A stretch of DNA of 64,000 bases. Origin: Yinghuangia soli (GTDB taxonomy: Bacteria > Actinomycetota > Actinomycetes > Streptomycetales > Streptomycetaceae). The position numbers and the translations under genes were made by a program. The notes beneath the pieces were generated by a model. The model ran no database searches. It saw only the letters and a program-made list of their open reading frames with translations, and was not told the origin of the DNA. The first letter of the stretch is position 1, and every line of letters starts with the position of its first letter. Positions 35,420 through 43,456 of this stretch are shown in pieces. Location of the stretch: positions 1 through 64,000 of the forward strand of contig NZ_JAKFHA010000005.1 of NCBI RefSeq assembly GCF_021502675.1, read 5' to 3'.

Positions 35420-37792
35420 TTGGCATCCACCGCTCCGCTGGCGGGCCGTACCGTCATCGAACTCTCCTACGGCGTCCCGGGCGGCTACTGCGCCAAACTC
35501 CTGCGCGATGCGGGTGCGGACGTCGTCAAGGCGGAGGCGGGCGCCGGCGACCCGCTGCGCCGCGGCCGCGACGGCATCGCACCGGACGGCACCGACTCGG
35601 CACTGTTCCGCTACCTGACCGCGGGGAAGCGCTTCAGCGCCGTCTCCGACCGCGGCACGTTCGTGCCCGGCTCCGCGGCCGCCGGATTCCCGGAGCGCCC
35701 CGACATCCTCATCGAGGACGGCTGCCTCGCCGACGCCGACCTGGACGCATGGCGCACCGCGTACCCGGCCCTGGTCATCGTCTCGATCACCCCGTACGGC
35801 CGCACCGGGCCGCACGCCGGGCGCCCGGCCACCGAGTTCACGCTGCAGGCGTCCTGCGGCTCGACCGGCGGCCGCGGGCTGGCCGGCGAGATGCCGCTGC
35901 AGGCCGGCGGGCACATCGGCGAATGGGTCACCGGCGGCTACGCGGCCGTCGCCGCCCTCGCCGCCGCCCGCGCGGCCCGCCGCACCGGCCGCGGCGACCA
36001 CGCCGACGTGTCGATGCTGGAGAGCATGGCGTCGACCATGCAGACGTACGGATCCGTCGCGGCCTCGCTCTTCCGGGCTGCCGGAGCCGAGTTCGTGAGC
36101 GGCCGCACCCTGGAGATCCCCTCGATCGAACCGACCGCGGACGGCTGGGTCGGCTTCTGCCTGGGCACCGGCCAGCAGCTGCAGGACTTCCTGCTCATGA
36201 TCGAACGCCCCGACCTGCTGGACGACCCGCGCTTCTCGACGATGGGCGAACGCGCCAGGCACCGCGAGGAGTTCCTCGACATCGTGCGCACCTGGACGAC
36301 CAAGCACCGCACCGCCGACATCGTCGCCTTCGCGGGCGCGCTCCGCATCCCCGTCGCCGACGTCGGGACACCCTCCTCGCTGCCCGGCATCGACCACTTC
36401 GTCGAACGCGGCGTCTTCGTGCCCAACCCGCAGGGCGGCTTCCTGCAACCACGGGTGCCGTACCGCATCGGCGACTTCCGCGGCGTCCCGTTCGACGCAC
36501 CCGCACCCGGGCCGACGCCGGCAGCCGCACCGCAAGCCGACGCCGAAGCGGCGATCCCGCCCGCCGACGCGGACGCACGCCCCCTCGCCGGCCTCCGCGT
36601 CCTCGACCTCACCGCATTCTGGGCCGGTCCCAGCGCCACCATGGCACTTGCCGCGCTCGGCGCCGACGTCGTCAAGGTCGAGGCGCACAAGCGCCCCGAC
36701 GGCATGCGGTTCGCGTCCGCCCGCAAGCCCACCGACGAACTGTGGTGGGAATGGGGCATGGTGTATTTCGGCGCCAACCCCGCCAAGCGCGGCATCACCC
36801 TTGACCTGGGCACTCCCGAAGGCCACGACCTCGTCCTGCGCCTCGCCGAGACCGCCGACGTGGTGATCGAGAACTTCTCGCCGCGGGTCATGGACAACCT
36901 CGGTCTCACCTGGGACACGCTGCACGCCCGCAACGAACGCCTCATCCTGCTGCGCATGCCCGCGTTCGGCCTGGACGGCCCGTGGCGCGACCGCACCGGC
37001 TTCGCGCAGACCATGGAGCAGGTCTCCGGCATGGCCTGGATGACCGGCCGCGCCGACGGCCCGCCGCTCATCCCGCGCGGCCCGTGCGACCCCAACGCCG
37101 GTACGCACGCGGTGTTCGCGCTGCTCGCCGCACTCGAGGAGCGCGACCGCACCGGCACCGGCACGATGATCGAGTCCACCATGGTCGAGGCCACCCTCAA
37201 CGTCGCCGCCGAGGCGCTGGTCGCCTGGACCGCGGAGGGCCGCGAGGTACGCCGCGACGGCAACCGCGGCGCGGGCGCCGCCCCGCAGGGCGTCTACCGC
37301 TGCGCCGGCCCGGACTCCTGGCTGGCCCTCGCCGTCGAGACCGACGCGCACTGGCAGGCACTCGTCGGCCTCGCCTCCGCCGACCTGCCCTGGACCGGCA
37401 GCGAGGACCTGGCCGCCCGCCGCGCCGCCCACGACGCGATCGACGCCGCCCTGGACGCCTGGTGCGCGGACCGCGACGCCGACCGCCTCGCCGCCGAACT
37501 GCGCGACGCAGGAATCCCGGCCGCGGTCGTGGTCCCGCCCGCCGCGATCGAGACCGACGAGCAACTGGAGCACCGCGGCTTCCTCAACCGCGTCGTCCAC
37601 CCCGTCGCGGGCGAACACCGCGTCCCGGGACTCCCGTTCCGCCTCGCCTCGATCCCCGGCCCTTGGCTCACCACCGCCGCCCCGACCCTGGGCCAGCACA
37701 CCGCGGAGATACTGACCGGCGAACTAGGTCTCACCGACTCCGACCTGGCCGATCTGACCACCCGCAACATCACCGGCACCCGCCCCTTCTGA
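35420..37792 (+). CDS. Double-domain CoA transferase family III (CaiB/BaiF) protein
   Basis: Two CaiB-type domains are joined in one 790-residue chain (about 8-370 and 390-790), each starting with the ADVVK(A/V)E motif (AGADVVKAEAG and LGADVVKVEAH). Such double proteins move CoA between acyl groups or racemise 2-methylacyl-CoA. In the ordinary family the catalytic residue is Asp in a D-V-S-x-x-D context; here both domains show Glu (DVSMLESMA and STMVEATLN), as in some members. The start is TTG 35420, 9 bases after GGAGG; no ATG or GTG is better. Third gene of the thiolase-like/DUF35 operon, a set typical of side-chain or branched-acid degradation. Exact substrate unknown. Confidence 0.88.
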   Translation: MASTAPLAGRTVIELSYGVPGGYCAKLLRDAGADVVKAEAGAGDPLRRGRDGIAPDGTDSALFRYLTAGKRFSAVSDRGTFVPGSAAAGFPERPDILIEDGCLADADLDAWRTAYPALVIVSITPYGRTGPHAGRPATEFTLQASCGSTGGRGLAGEMPLQAGGHIGEWVTGGYAAVAALAAARAARRTGRGDHADVSMLESMASTMQTYGSVAASLFRAAGAEFVSGRTLEIPSIEPTADGWVGFCLGTGQQLQDFLLMIERPDLLDDPRFSTMGERARHREEFLDIVRTWTTKHRTADIVAFAGALRIPVADVGTPSSLPGIDHFVERGVFVPNPQGGFLQPRVPYRIGDFRGVPFDAPAPGPTPAAAPQADAEAAIPPADADARPLAGLRVLDLTAFWAGPSATMALAALGADVVKVEAHKRPDGMRFASARKPTDELWWEWGMVYFGANPAKRGITLDLGTPEGHDLVLRLAETADVVIENFSPRVMDNLGLTWDTLHARNERLILLRMPAFGLDGPWRDRTGFAQTMEQVSGMAWMTGRADGPPLIPRGPCDPNAGTHAVFALLAALEERDRTGTGTMIESTMVEATLNVAAEALVAWTAEGREVRRDGNRGAGAAPQGVYRCAGPDSWLALAVETDAHWQALVGLASADLPWTGSEDLAARRAAHDAIDAALDAWCADRDADRLAAELRDAGIPAAVVVPPAAIETDEQLEHRGFLNRVVHPVAGEHRVPGLPFRLASIPGPWLTTAAPTLGQHTAEILTGELGLTDSDLADLTTRNITGTRPF

Positions 37793-37807
37793 GGAGCACG
37801 GCAGCAC

Positions 37808-37909
37808 ATGGGCAGCCCCGACACCGTCCAAGCCCTCAGCGCCTCGGCAGGCGTATCTGGGGCGCTGCCTACAACAAGATCCTCCGTGGTGCCGTCGACC
37901 GCGCCCTGA
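37808..37909 (+). CDS. Possible 33-codon small ORF after the CoA transferase
   Basis: ATG 37808 follows GAGGAG by 9 bases, directly after the CoA-transferase stop (37792). The product, MGSPDTVQALSASAGVSGAL..., has no recognisable features. It overlaps the 3' end of the FAD oxidoreductase gene on the other strand, and that makes it doubtful. Confidence 0.25.
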   Translation: MGSPDTVQALSASAGVSGALPTTRSSVVPSTAP

Positions 37910-38834
37910 ACGGGATCGCGGTGCCGGCGAAGGCCTGACGAGGGGATGGCGGGCGGCCGTGGGCGAACCGGCGCAGGGCGAAGTCGGCTGCGGGGACATC
38001 AGGGTCCGTGCTGGCGCCCTCGCACAGCAGGTCGGCGATCAGCGTGCCGACCGCGGGAGAGGTGGCGTAGCCGTGCCCGCCGAAGCCGGCTGCCACGAAG
38101 AGCCCTTCCGGGCCCGCGGGGCCGATGACCGGGGCGAAGCCCGGAGTGGCGTCGTGGCAACCGGCGTACAGCGACGCGAACGACGCGTCCGGCAGGTCGA
38201 CGCCCAGCGGTGCGACCAGCGCCGGGCTCCACGGACCTGCCGCCACGACCACGGTGCCCGCGGCGATTTCCTGCCCGTCGGCCAGGCGTACCCCGGTCAC
38301 CCGGTCGCGGGACGCGGTCAGCGCGGCGACCGGAGCATGCTGCCGGATCCGCGCCCCCGCGCGCATCGCGGCGCGCCCGAATGCGTGCGCGGTCCGGTGC
38401 GCGTCCCCGTACCCGCCGCGCGGTTCGTACGCGAACGCCGCGAAGTCCTTCAGCTCGGCCGCCGGCCGCAGCCGCGCCGCGTCGTCGCGGCCGACCAGGT
38501 ACACGTCGATGCCGAGCGCCCGCTGCATCGCGACGCCGGCCTCCAGCGCGCGCACGTCCAGCGGACCGACGCCGACCAGGTGGCCGGTCCGCCGGAACCC
38601 CACGCTCGCACCGAGGATTTCCTCCGCCTTCTCGAAGATCTGCAGGCTCCGCCACGCCATCGCGGCAGACGAAGGGGTCCCGTAGCGACAGTGCACGACG
38701 CCGCTCGACATGCCGGTGGCGCCGGGGCCGACCGTGCCGCGTTCGAGGACCAGGACGTCCCGCATGCCGCGTTCGGCCAGCGCCCAGGCGGCCGCCATGC
38801 CCTCCAGGCCGCCGCCGACGATCACCACGTCCAC
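37869..38834 (-). CDS. FAD-dependent oxidoreductase (DAO family), internally shortened
   Basis: The 321-residue protein carries the Rossmann FAD motif VDVVIVGGGLEGMAAAWALAERG at its N-terminus and the C-terminal DAO signature (GLFVAAGFGGHGYATSPAVG). Amino-acid and amine oxidases of this kind usually have about 370-400 residues. Here LGVDLPD passes directly to SFASLYAGCHDATPGFAPVIGP. About 70-90 residues of the substrate-binding sheet region that normally lie between are absent. GTG 38834 follows GGAGG by 8 bases; the frame is open to 38948. It is convergent with the CoA-transferase operon. It may be a shortened enzyme or a decaying one; the frame itself is intact. Confidence 0.8.
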   Translation of the reverse strand: MDVVIVGGGLEGMAAAWALAERGMRDVLVLERGTVGPGATGMSSGVVHCRYGTPSSAAMAWRSLQIFEKAEEILGASVGFRRTGHLVGVGPLDVRALEAGVAMQRALGIDVYLVGRDDAARLRPAAELKDFAAFAYEPRGGYGDAHRTAHAFGRAAMRAGARIRQHAPVAALTASRDRVTGVRLADGQEIAAGTVVVAAGPWSPALVAPLGVDLPDASFASLYAGCHDATPGFAPVIGPAGPEGLFVAAGFGGHGYATSPAVGTLIADLLCEGASTDPDVPAADFALRRFAHGRPPSPRQAFAGTAIPFRARSTAPRRILL

Positions 38835-39128
38835 GATGCTGCCTCCGCGCCGCATTCCGGTAGCGGTCCTCGCGCCGCGCCCGGGAACCACGACGCGCCC
38901 GCGGGGCAGAGGCGCTGCGTACGGCGCAGGGGTCCGCGTGGGTGCCATGGCTTCGCATCCTTTCGTCCACTACCAGGAACGTTTGTCTCTTTTGAGTAGA
39001 CCCAGGAGGCATTTCCGGATGAGGGCAGTCGAGTAACGGCGCGGTTACATTCCGTGCAGGCAATCCGCCGAATGAGGGGCTGCGCACGGCTCTGGAAGTC
39101 GTATCGTCGGACCGCTACGGTCGCGCGC

Positions 39129-39524
39129 ATGGATGCTGCAGCGACGGTCGACGAGTTCATCAAGGCGTGGGGCCGGCTCGACCCGGACGAGTTGGCCGGG
39201 TACTTCACCGAGGACGCCACGTACCACAACATCCCGATCATGCCGGTGACCGGACGCGAGGCGATCCGGGACTTCATCGCCGGCTTCGTCGGGCCTTTCA
39301 CCGGGGCCGAGTTCACCGTGCACCACCAGGCGGTGAACGGCGACACCGTGCTGAACGAGCGCACCGACGTCTTCACGTTCCCGAACGGGAACACGCTGGA
39401 GATCCTTGTCATGGGCGTCTTCGAACTGCGCGACGGCAAGATCCACGCCTGGCGCGACTACTTCGACCTGGCCGCGGTGACCGACGCCTTGGCGAAGAAC
39501 TCCGGTCCTGCCGCAGGGGCCTGA
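39129..39524 (+). CDS. Limonene-1,2-epoxide hydrolase-like (NTF2-fold) protein
   Basis: The 131-residue protein matches the small cone-shaped LEH/SnoaL-like fold. The residues that in limonene epoxide hydrolase form the Asp-Arg-Asp charge relay are present: NERTDVF (Arg and Asp) and WRDYFD (Asp). A role in hydrolysing an epoxide is therefore plausible; it could also be another NTF2-fold enzyme. ATG 39129 is preferred over the GTG 25 codons upstream, whose extra residues are unrelated. It ends about 30 bp before a strong terminator. Confidence 0.85.
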   Translation: MDAAATVDEFIKAWGRLDPDELAGYFTEDATYHNIPIMPVTGREAIRDFIAGFVGPFTGAEFTVHHQAVNGDTVLNERTDVFTFPNGNTLEILVMGVFELRDGKIHAWRDYFDLAAVTDALAKNSGPAAGA

Positions 39525-39552
39525 CGGACAGTCGGCCGATCCCGGATGAACC

Positions 39553-39594
39553 AAGGGCCGGTCGGGCATCCCTGCGGACGCCCGACCGGCCCTT
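39553..39594. terminator. Bidirectional terminator between LEH-like and DUF4396 genes
   Basis: A perfect 15-bp stem (39553-39567 with 39580-39594) with a 12-base loop lies between convergent stops. Confidence 0.85.
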
Positions 39595-39623
39595 GCTTGT
39601 TCCTTGCTTGTTCCTTGCTCGTC
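39591..39623. repeat. 11-bp tandem repeat, about three copies
   Basis: CCTTGCTTGTT occurs at 39591 and 39602, then CCTTGCTCGTC at 39613. It abuts the terminator in the gap between two convergent genes. Confidence 0.75.
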
Positions 39624-39668
39624 TCCTGCTCGCCCCGGTCCCGGCGGCTGCCGGTGGTTCCGGTCCGG

Positions 39669-40553
39669 TCAGTGCATCGAGTGCACGACCGCGTGGCCCT
39701 TGCCGCGGGCGATCAGCGCCTTGTTGACCGGCGTGGTGATCACGAAGGCAAGGGCGAACGCCCCGGCCAGCGCGCCCCAGAAGAGGCCGTCGCCGAGCCC
39801 GGAGTCCATCGCGCCCGGGATCGCCATCATGAAGCCGTTGTCGATGACCTCCATCACGATGATCGACACGGTGTCCGCGGCCAGCGCCACCTTGATCATG
39901 GTGCCGAACGGCAGGCCTGCCTTGCGGATGCCGAACATGGTCAGCGCGTAGCCGAAGAAGAACGCCAGGCCGACCGCGAGCGCGATGGTCGCCAGGTTGC
40001 TCCAGCCGAGTGCGGTGCCGATCGCGAGACCGAGCACCTCGCCGATGGCGCAGCCGGTGAGGCAGTGCAGCGTGGCGAGGGCGGCCATCCGCCAGGAGAC
40101 CGGGCCGTGGCCGTGTCCGTGTCCGTGGTGTTCGTGGCCGCCTGCGTGGGAGGCGTGGTCGGCATGCCCGGCGTGCTCTGCGTGGTCGGCATGGGCTGCG
40201 TGCTGGGCGTGCTGGGCGTGCTGCGCCTGGTCGCTGTGCGCGGCGTGCTCGCCGTGCTGCCCGTGCTCGCCATGCCCCTCGTGGTTGGCGTGGTCCCCGT
40301 GCCCGGCATGCTCACCGTGCCCGGCGTGGTGCCCGTGATGCCCGTGGTGCCCCGCGTGGGCCCCCTGTTCATCGGGCACCGCGTCCGGGACGTGTTCGCC
40401 ATGTCCGGCGTGGCCTGTGTGGTCGACGTGCGCCCCGTGGCCCCCATGGCCTTCGTGGCCCGCATGCCCGCCGTGGTGCGCGTGTCCCGCATGGTCCGCG
40501 TGCGCGCCGGCGCTCGCGCCGTGCTGGTGCTGCTGCTGCGTCGAGTTGCTCAT
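39669..40553 (-). CDS. DUF4396 membrane protein with a very histidine-rich N-terminal domain
   Basis: The 294-residue protein starts with about 145 residues dominated by His, Gly and Ala in GHAGH- and AHADH-like repeats, ending in HEHHGHGHGHG. It continues into a four-helix DUF4396 domain with cysteines (LATLHCLTGCAIGEVLG). The His tract is a likely metal-binding region, for copper, nickel or zinc; the membrane part suggests transport or sensing. Orthologues of the DUF4396 domain often lie near copper genes. ATG 40553 is the clear start; an open frame to 40646 is less likely. Control is suggested by the palindrome-flanked promoter just upstream. Function remains unassigned. Confidence 0.88.
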   Translation of the reverse strand: MSNSTQQQHQHGASAGAHADHAGHAHHGGHAGHEGHGGHGAHVDHTGHAGHGEHVPDAVPDEQGAHAGHHGHHGHHAGHGEHAGHGDHANHEGHGEHGQHGEHAAHSDQAQHAQHAQHAAHADHAEHAGHADHASHAGGHEHHGHGHGHGPVSWRMAALATLHCLTGCAIGEVLGLAIGTALGWSNLATIALAVGLAFFFGYALTMFGIRKAGLPFGTMIKVALAADTVSIIVMEVIDNGFMMAIPGAMDSGLGDGLFWGALAGAFALAFVITTPVNKALIARGKGHAVVHSMH

Positions 40554-40585
40554 CGTGGTCCCGCCCTGTCTTCGCCGGTCTGCCC

Positions 40586-40662
40586 GATACCCCCATGGGG
40601 TATCGCCGTCGGCGTCGAAACTACGCGCGGCGTTCATGATCGTCAAGTACCCCCTGGGGGTT
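40586..40662 (-). promoter_or_regulatory. Promoter of the DUF4396 gene flanked by two copper-type palindromes
   Basis: On the minus strand, TTGACG (40641-40646) and TAGTTT (40618-40623) form a -35/-10 pair 17 bases apart, the best sigma-70 type promoter in the window. A palindrome GATACCCC-CAT-GGGGTATC (40586-40604) lies just downstream of the expected start, and ACCCCC-T-GGGGGT (about 40649-40661) abuts the -35. The core matches the form ATACCCC-N3-GGGGTAT reported for CsoR operators. Binding is inference. Confidence 0.65.
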
Positions 40663-40807
40663 CCTATTCCCTGTCCGGTACGCGCGATTCGGCTAGCGCA
40701 GCGCCGGTAGGACCGGGTATCCGCCTGCCTCTTGGTAGCGTGTGGCGCGCCCGTTCGGCGGCGTGCGGAGGCCCGGGGGACCGGCCGGCGAGGGTGGAGA
40801 CGATCCG

Positions 40808-41743
40808 ATGGCGTTCGACGGCGGCGACAGCGGTACGGCGGCCCCCGGGGCGAGCCCGTCCCCGCCCACCGACCGCGTGGTGGGCGTCCTGGAGCTCCTG
40901 GCCGGCCGCCCGTCGCACGCGTTCAGCCTCAGCGACATCGCGCGGGCCCTCGGCATGAGCAAGGCAACCTGCCATGCGGTCACCGCAAGTCTCGCGAGCG
41001 CGGACTATTTGATCCGCAATCCGCTCGACAAGACGTTCACGCTCGGCCCGGCCCTCGTCGCCGCCGGTCGCGCCGCGGAGCTTTCGTACCCGGCGGTGCA
41101 CCTCGCCCAGGCCGAGGCCGTCGCACTCGCCGAGGAGCTCGGCATGGAGGCCACTGCCGCGATCCGCAGCGAAGGGCATCTGGTGATCGTCGCGCACGCG
41201 GGCGGCGCCGCCACCGGGCCTGCGGCCGGCGCGGCCCGCATCGGCCGCCGCATCCCGCTCGCGCCGCCCTTCGGCGGCGTGTTCGTGGCGTGGGCGGACG
41301 ACGAGGTGGTGGCCGAGTGGGCGGCGCGCACCGAGGGGCCGGCCGCCCGCGGACCGCTGCTCGACTCGCTCGCCGCGATCCGGGCCCGCGGCTACAGCGT
41401 GGAACGCCTCACCCCGGCCGGCGTACGCCTGCGCCACGCCCTCGCCGAGCTGAGCGACGACCCGCTCGCCGAGGGGCTGCAGCCGATGGTCATGGCCCTG
41501 CTCGCCGAACTGCGGCAGGCCGAGTACCTGCCGGGCGACCTGGACGGCCCGGGCCGCTACCCGGTGAGCGCGCTCAGCGCCCCGGTCTTCGATGCCGACG
41601 GCGGCACCCAGATGAACCTGTCGGTGCAGCCGCACCGCGAGATGGCCGCGAAGGACGTCGAGCGCGTCGGCCGCCGCCTGCTGCGCGGCTGCACGCGCAT
41701 CACGCAGGCGGTCGGCGGCAAGCCGCCGGTCCGCCGCGGCTGA
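40808..41743 (+). CDS. IclR-family transcriptional regulator
   Basis: The 311-residue protein has an N-terminal winged helix-turn-helix (about 27-80; VVGVLELLAGRP, SDIARALGMSKATCHAVTASL) and a C-terminal GAF-like effector domain. Domain order and length fit the family, with a longer than usual N-terminal tail of about 20 residues. ATG 40808 follows GGAG by 9 bases. The divergent DUF4396 gene has its own palindromes, so a direct link between the two is not evident. Targets unknown. Confidence 0.9.
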   Translation: MAFDGGDSGTAAPGASPSPPTDRVVGVLELLAGRPSHAFSLSDIARALGMSKATCHAVTASLASADYLIRNPLDKTFTLGPALVAAGRAAELSYPAVHLAQAEAVALAEELGMEATAAIRSEGHLVIVAHAGGAATGPAAGAARIGRRIPLAPPFGGVFVAWADDEVVAEWAARTEGPAARGPLLDSLAAIRARGYSVERLTPAGVRLRHALAELSDDPLAEGLQPMVMALLAELRQAEYLPGDLDGPGRYPVSALSAPVFDADGGTQMNLSVQPHREMAAKDVERVGRRLLRGCTRITQAVGGKPPVRRG

Positions 41744-41765
41744 CCGCCGGCGCCGGCCGGGGCGA

Positions 41766-41811
41766 CCGGATCAGCCGGATCAGCCGGATCGGACCGGACA
41801 GACCGGACGGA
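41766..41811. repeat. 9-10 bp tandem repeat, five imperfect copies
   Basis: CCGGATCAG twice, then CCGGATCGGA, CCGGACAGA and CCGGACGGA. It lies 23 bp after the IclR stop; the rest of the 257-bp gap shows no other element. Confidence 0.75.
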
Positions 41812-42000
41812 ATCGCGCACGATCCGCCCCGGAACCGCCGCGCAGTCCGCATCAATCGGATCATCTGCGAAGGTTCCCGGGAAATTCGGGCGGGCCGGGC
41901 TCACGGCTCGCCGGCCTCTGCGGCATCATTGCCGTCAATCCGGGTAACACTCGGGTTCCGGGTCGTTCCTGACCGGGGCAAGGATGCGGAGGTTCCCGCG

Positions 42001-42300
42001 ATGACCACCACCTCGCTGGCCGCGCTGGCCACTGCCGTCGTGGGCCTGTCCGCCTGCGGCTGGGCGTTCGTCCACGGTCAGCGGCAGAACCGCATGTTGG
42101 CGTGCGTGCTCGCGTCGATCATCGTGTGCCTCGCGCTCGTGTTCTTCTCGATCGGCCAGGGCCGGCTCGCAGCCCTCGACGCGGCGCTGGTCATCGGCAC
42201 CCTCGGCCCGCTCGTCACCGTGCTGGTTGCGGTGCGCGGCCGCGGCCTCGGGGCCGCGAAGCAGCCCGTGGGGCACGGCCGCCGGCGCCACGCGCGCTGA
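42001..42300 (+). CDS. Small hydrophobic membrane protein
   Basis: The 99-residue product has about three hydrophobic segments (SLAALATAVVGLSACGWAF, MLACVLASIIVCLALVFFSI, ALVIGTLGPLVTVLVAV) and a basic tail (GHGRRRHAR). The segment GRLAALDAALVIGTL is vaguely like small subunits of Mrp-type antiporters, but this is weak. ATG 42001 follows GGAGG by 8 bases, strong evidence that it is expressed. I cannot assign a function. Confidence 0.75.
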   Translation: MTTTSLAALATAVVGLSACGWAFVHGQRQNRMLACVLASIIVCLALVFFSIGQGRLAALDAALVIGTLGPLVTVLVAVRGRGLGAAKQPVGHGRRRHAR

Positions 42301-42363
42301 GCCCGTCCGGCCCCGGCCGCCGTACGACCGCCCGGCCCGGCCACCGCCGGACGGCCGCCGGGC

Positions 42364-42759
42364 TCAGCCGGTATCCGGCCGCCGCATGTACACGCCGACG
42401 CACATCCACACGATGGCCGCGGACGTCGCCAGCGTCATCATGACCAGCGCGAAGACCACGAAGTAGACCGTCCCCGCGGTGAGCAGCGCGGTCAGGACGA
42501 TGCTGAACACCAAAGCGAGCGCCCAGGTCCGGCGCCGGTCGCCGGGCGCGTGCACCTCAGGTGCGCTGTCCCCGGGGGCGGTGCCCTCCTCGCCCGGGGT
42601 GCCCGGCGCCTCGTCGCCGCGTCGGCGCACCGCTCGGCGGGAATTGCGGGGCGTGCGCATTCTGCGCAGCGCGCGGTCGAGCTCGCGGTCCTTGCGCAGC
42701 TCGGTCTCTATCTCCTCGAGCGCCCGCCGTTCGGCGGGCGTCAGGCGGACGTCGTCCAT
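42364..42759 (-). CDS. DUF3040 membrane protein
   Basis: The 131-residue protein starts with the DUF3040 helix LTPAERRALEEIETELRKD, continues through a charged and Pro/Gly-rich stretch (about 30-75), and ends in two transmembrane helices (WALALVFSIVLTALLTAG and VFALVMMTLATSAAIVWM). The family is common in actinobacteria and of unknown function. ATG 42759 follows GAGGGGGCG. It is divergent from the chorismate mutase gene. Confidence 0.88.
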   Translation of the reverse strand: MDDVRLTPAERRALEEIETELRKDRELDRALRRMRTPRNSRRAVRRRGDEAPGTPGEEGTAPGDSAPEVHAPGDRRRTWALALVFSIVLTALLTAGTVYFVVFALVMMTLATSAAIVWMCVGVYMRRPDTG

Positions 42760-42916
42760 GCCGGTCGCCCCCTCATGCCTCGTCGCATGCGTGCCGGTCG
42801 CGCGCACCCGAACAGGGATCGGGATTCCGCATCGGCCGTACCTTGAAGTTCCCCGGGTGGACCGCGGTGACACCTCGAAGCGGCCCCCGTCGCGGCCCCG
42901 GGTAGGGTGGCGCGAT

Positions 42917-43258
42917 ATGGCCGACTCCACCAACGAACAGTCCGCGCCCGAGGCGACCGGGTCCGAGGACGCGCCGGCGATCCCCGCCGAGCTGCAGGAC
43001 CTGCGCGACAGCATCGACAACATCGACGCGGCACTGGTCCATCTGCTCGCCGAGCGGTTCAAGTGCACCAAGCGCGTCGGCGTCCTCAAGGCGACGCACG
43101 ACCTGCCGCCCGCCGACCCGGCGCGCGAGTCGGTGCAGATCCAGCGGCTCCGGTCGCTGGCGGCCGGTGCGAAGCTGGACCCGGATTTCGCGGAGAAGTT
43201 CCTGAACTTCCTGATCGCCGAGGTGATCCACCACCACGAGGCGATCAAGCGGGCTTGA
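42917..43258 (+). CDS. AroQ-type chorismate mutase
   Basis: Converts chorismate to prephenate for phenylalanine and tyrosine. The 113-residue all-helical protein has the AroQ pattern: LQDLRDSIDNIDAALVHLLAERFKCTKRVGVLKA, with the catalytic Arg and Lys of helix 1, then DPARESVQIQRLR and a last helix FLNFLIAEVIHHHEAIKR. A 20-residue acidic tail precedes the domain. ATG 42917 follows GGGTGG. It is an isolated mutase, not fused to a dehydratase. Confidence 0.9.
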   Translation: MADSTNEQSAPEATGSEDAPAIPAELQDLRDSIDNIDAALVHLLAERFKCTKRVGVLKATHDLPPADPARESVQIQRLRSLAAGAKLDPDFAEKFLNFLIAEVIHHHEAIKRA

Positions 43259-43310
43259 TCCGCCCGGACGGTTGGCAGGGATTCGACCCGACATGATCGG
43301 TTTTCTTAGC

Positions 43311-43323
43311 TGACGAGTCGTCA
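43311..43323 (+). promoter_or_regulatory. Palindrome TGACGA-G-TCGTCA upstream of the chaplin gene
   Basis: A perfect 13-base palindrome, 134 bp upstream of the probable chaplin start, in the 198-bp gap after chorismate mutase. It shares the TGACG-N3-CGTCA form with sites at 1839 and 19666. The binding protein is unknown. Confidence 0.4.
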
Positions 43324-43404
43324 TATGCCCGCAGCCGCCGGGTTATTCGTGCATACGGGCGAATTGGCGATCTTCCCGTTGCCCCCATGGGGGGTCGCGC
43401 GTTG

Positions 43405-43434
43405 ATGACGGTGGAACCCCGGTTCCACCGTCAT
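43405..43434 (+). other. Hairpin immediately upstream of the chaplin start
   Basis: A perfect 14-bp inverted repeat (43405-43418 with 43421-43434) with a 2-base centre. It ends 7 bp before ATG 43442 and 22 bp before the likely GTG start. It could be a terminator of the chorismate mutase gene, an operator, or an mRNA structure controlling chaplin translation. Confidence 0.55.
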
Positions 43435-43456
43435 TCGAACGATGGGAAACATCTCA

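Noticed and set aside
36982-37938. Reading of the segment RRIWGAAYNKILRG as a separate gene end
   Set aside because: It is antisense to the DAO-like gene end and in a shadow frame of the CoA transferase.
43382-43393. CCCCCATGGGGG palindrome as another copper operator
   Set aside because: It lacks the flanking ATA/TAT of the CsoR-type site and may be chance in GC-rich DNA.
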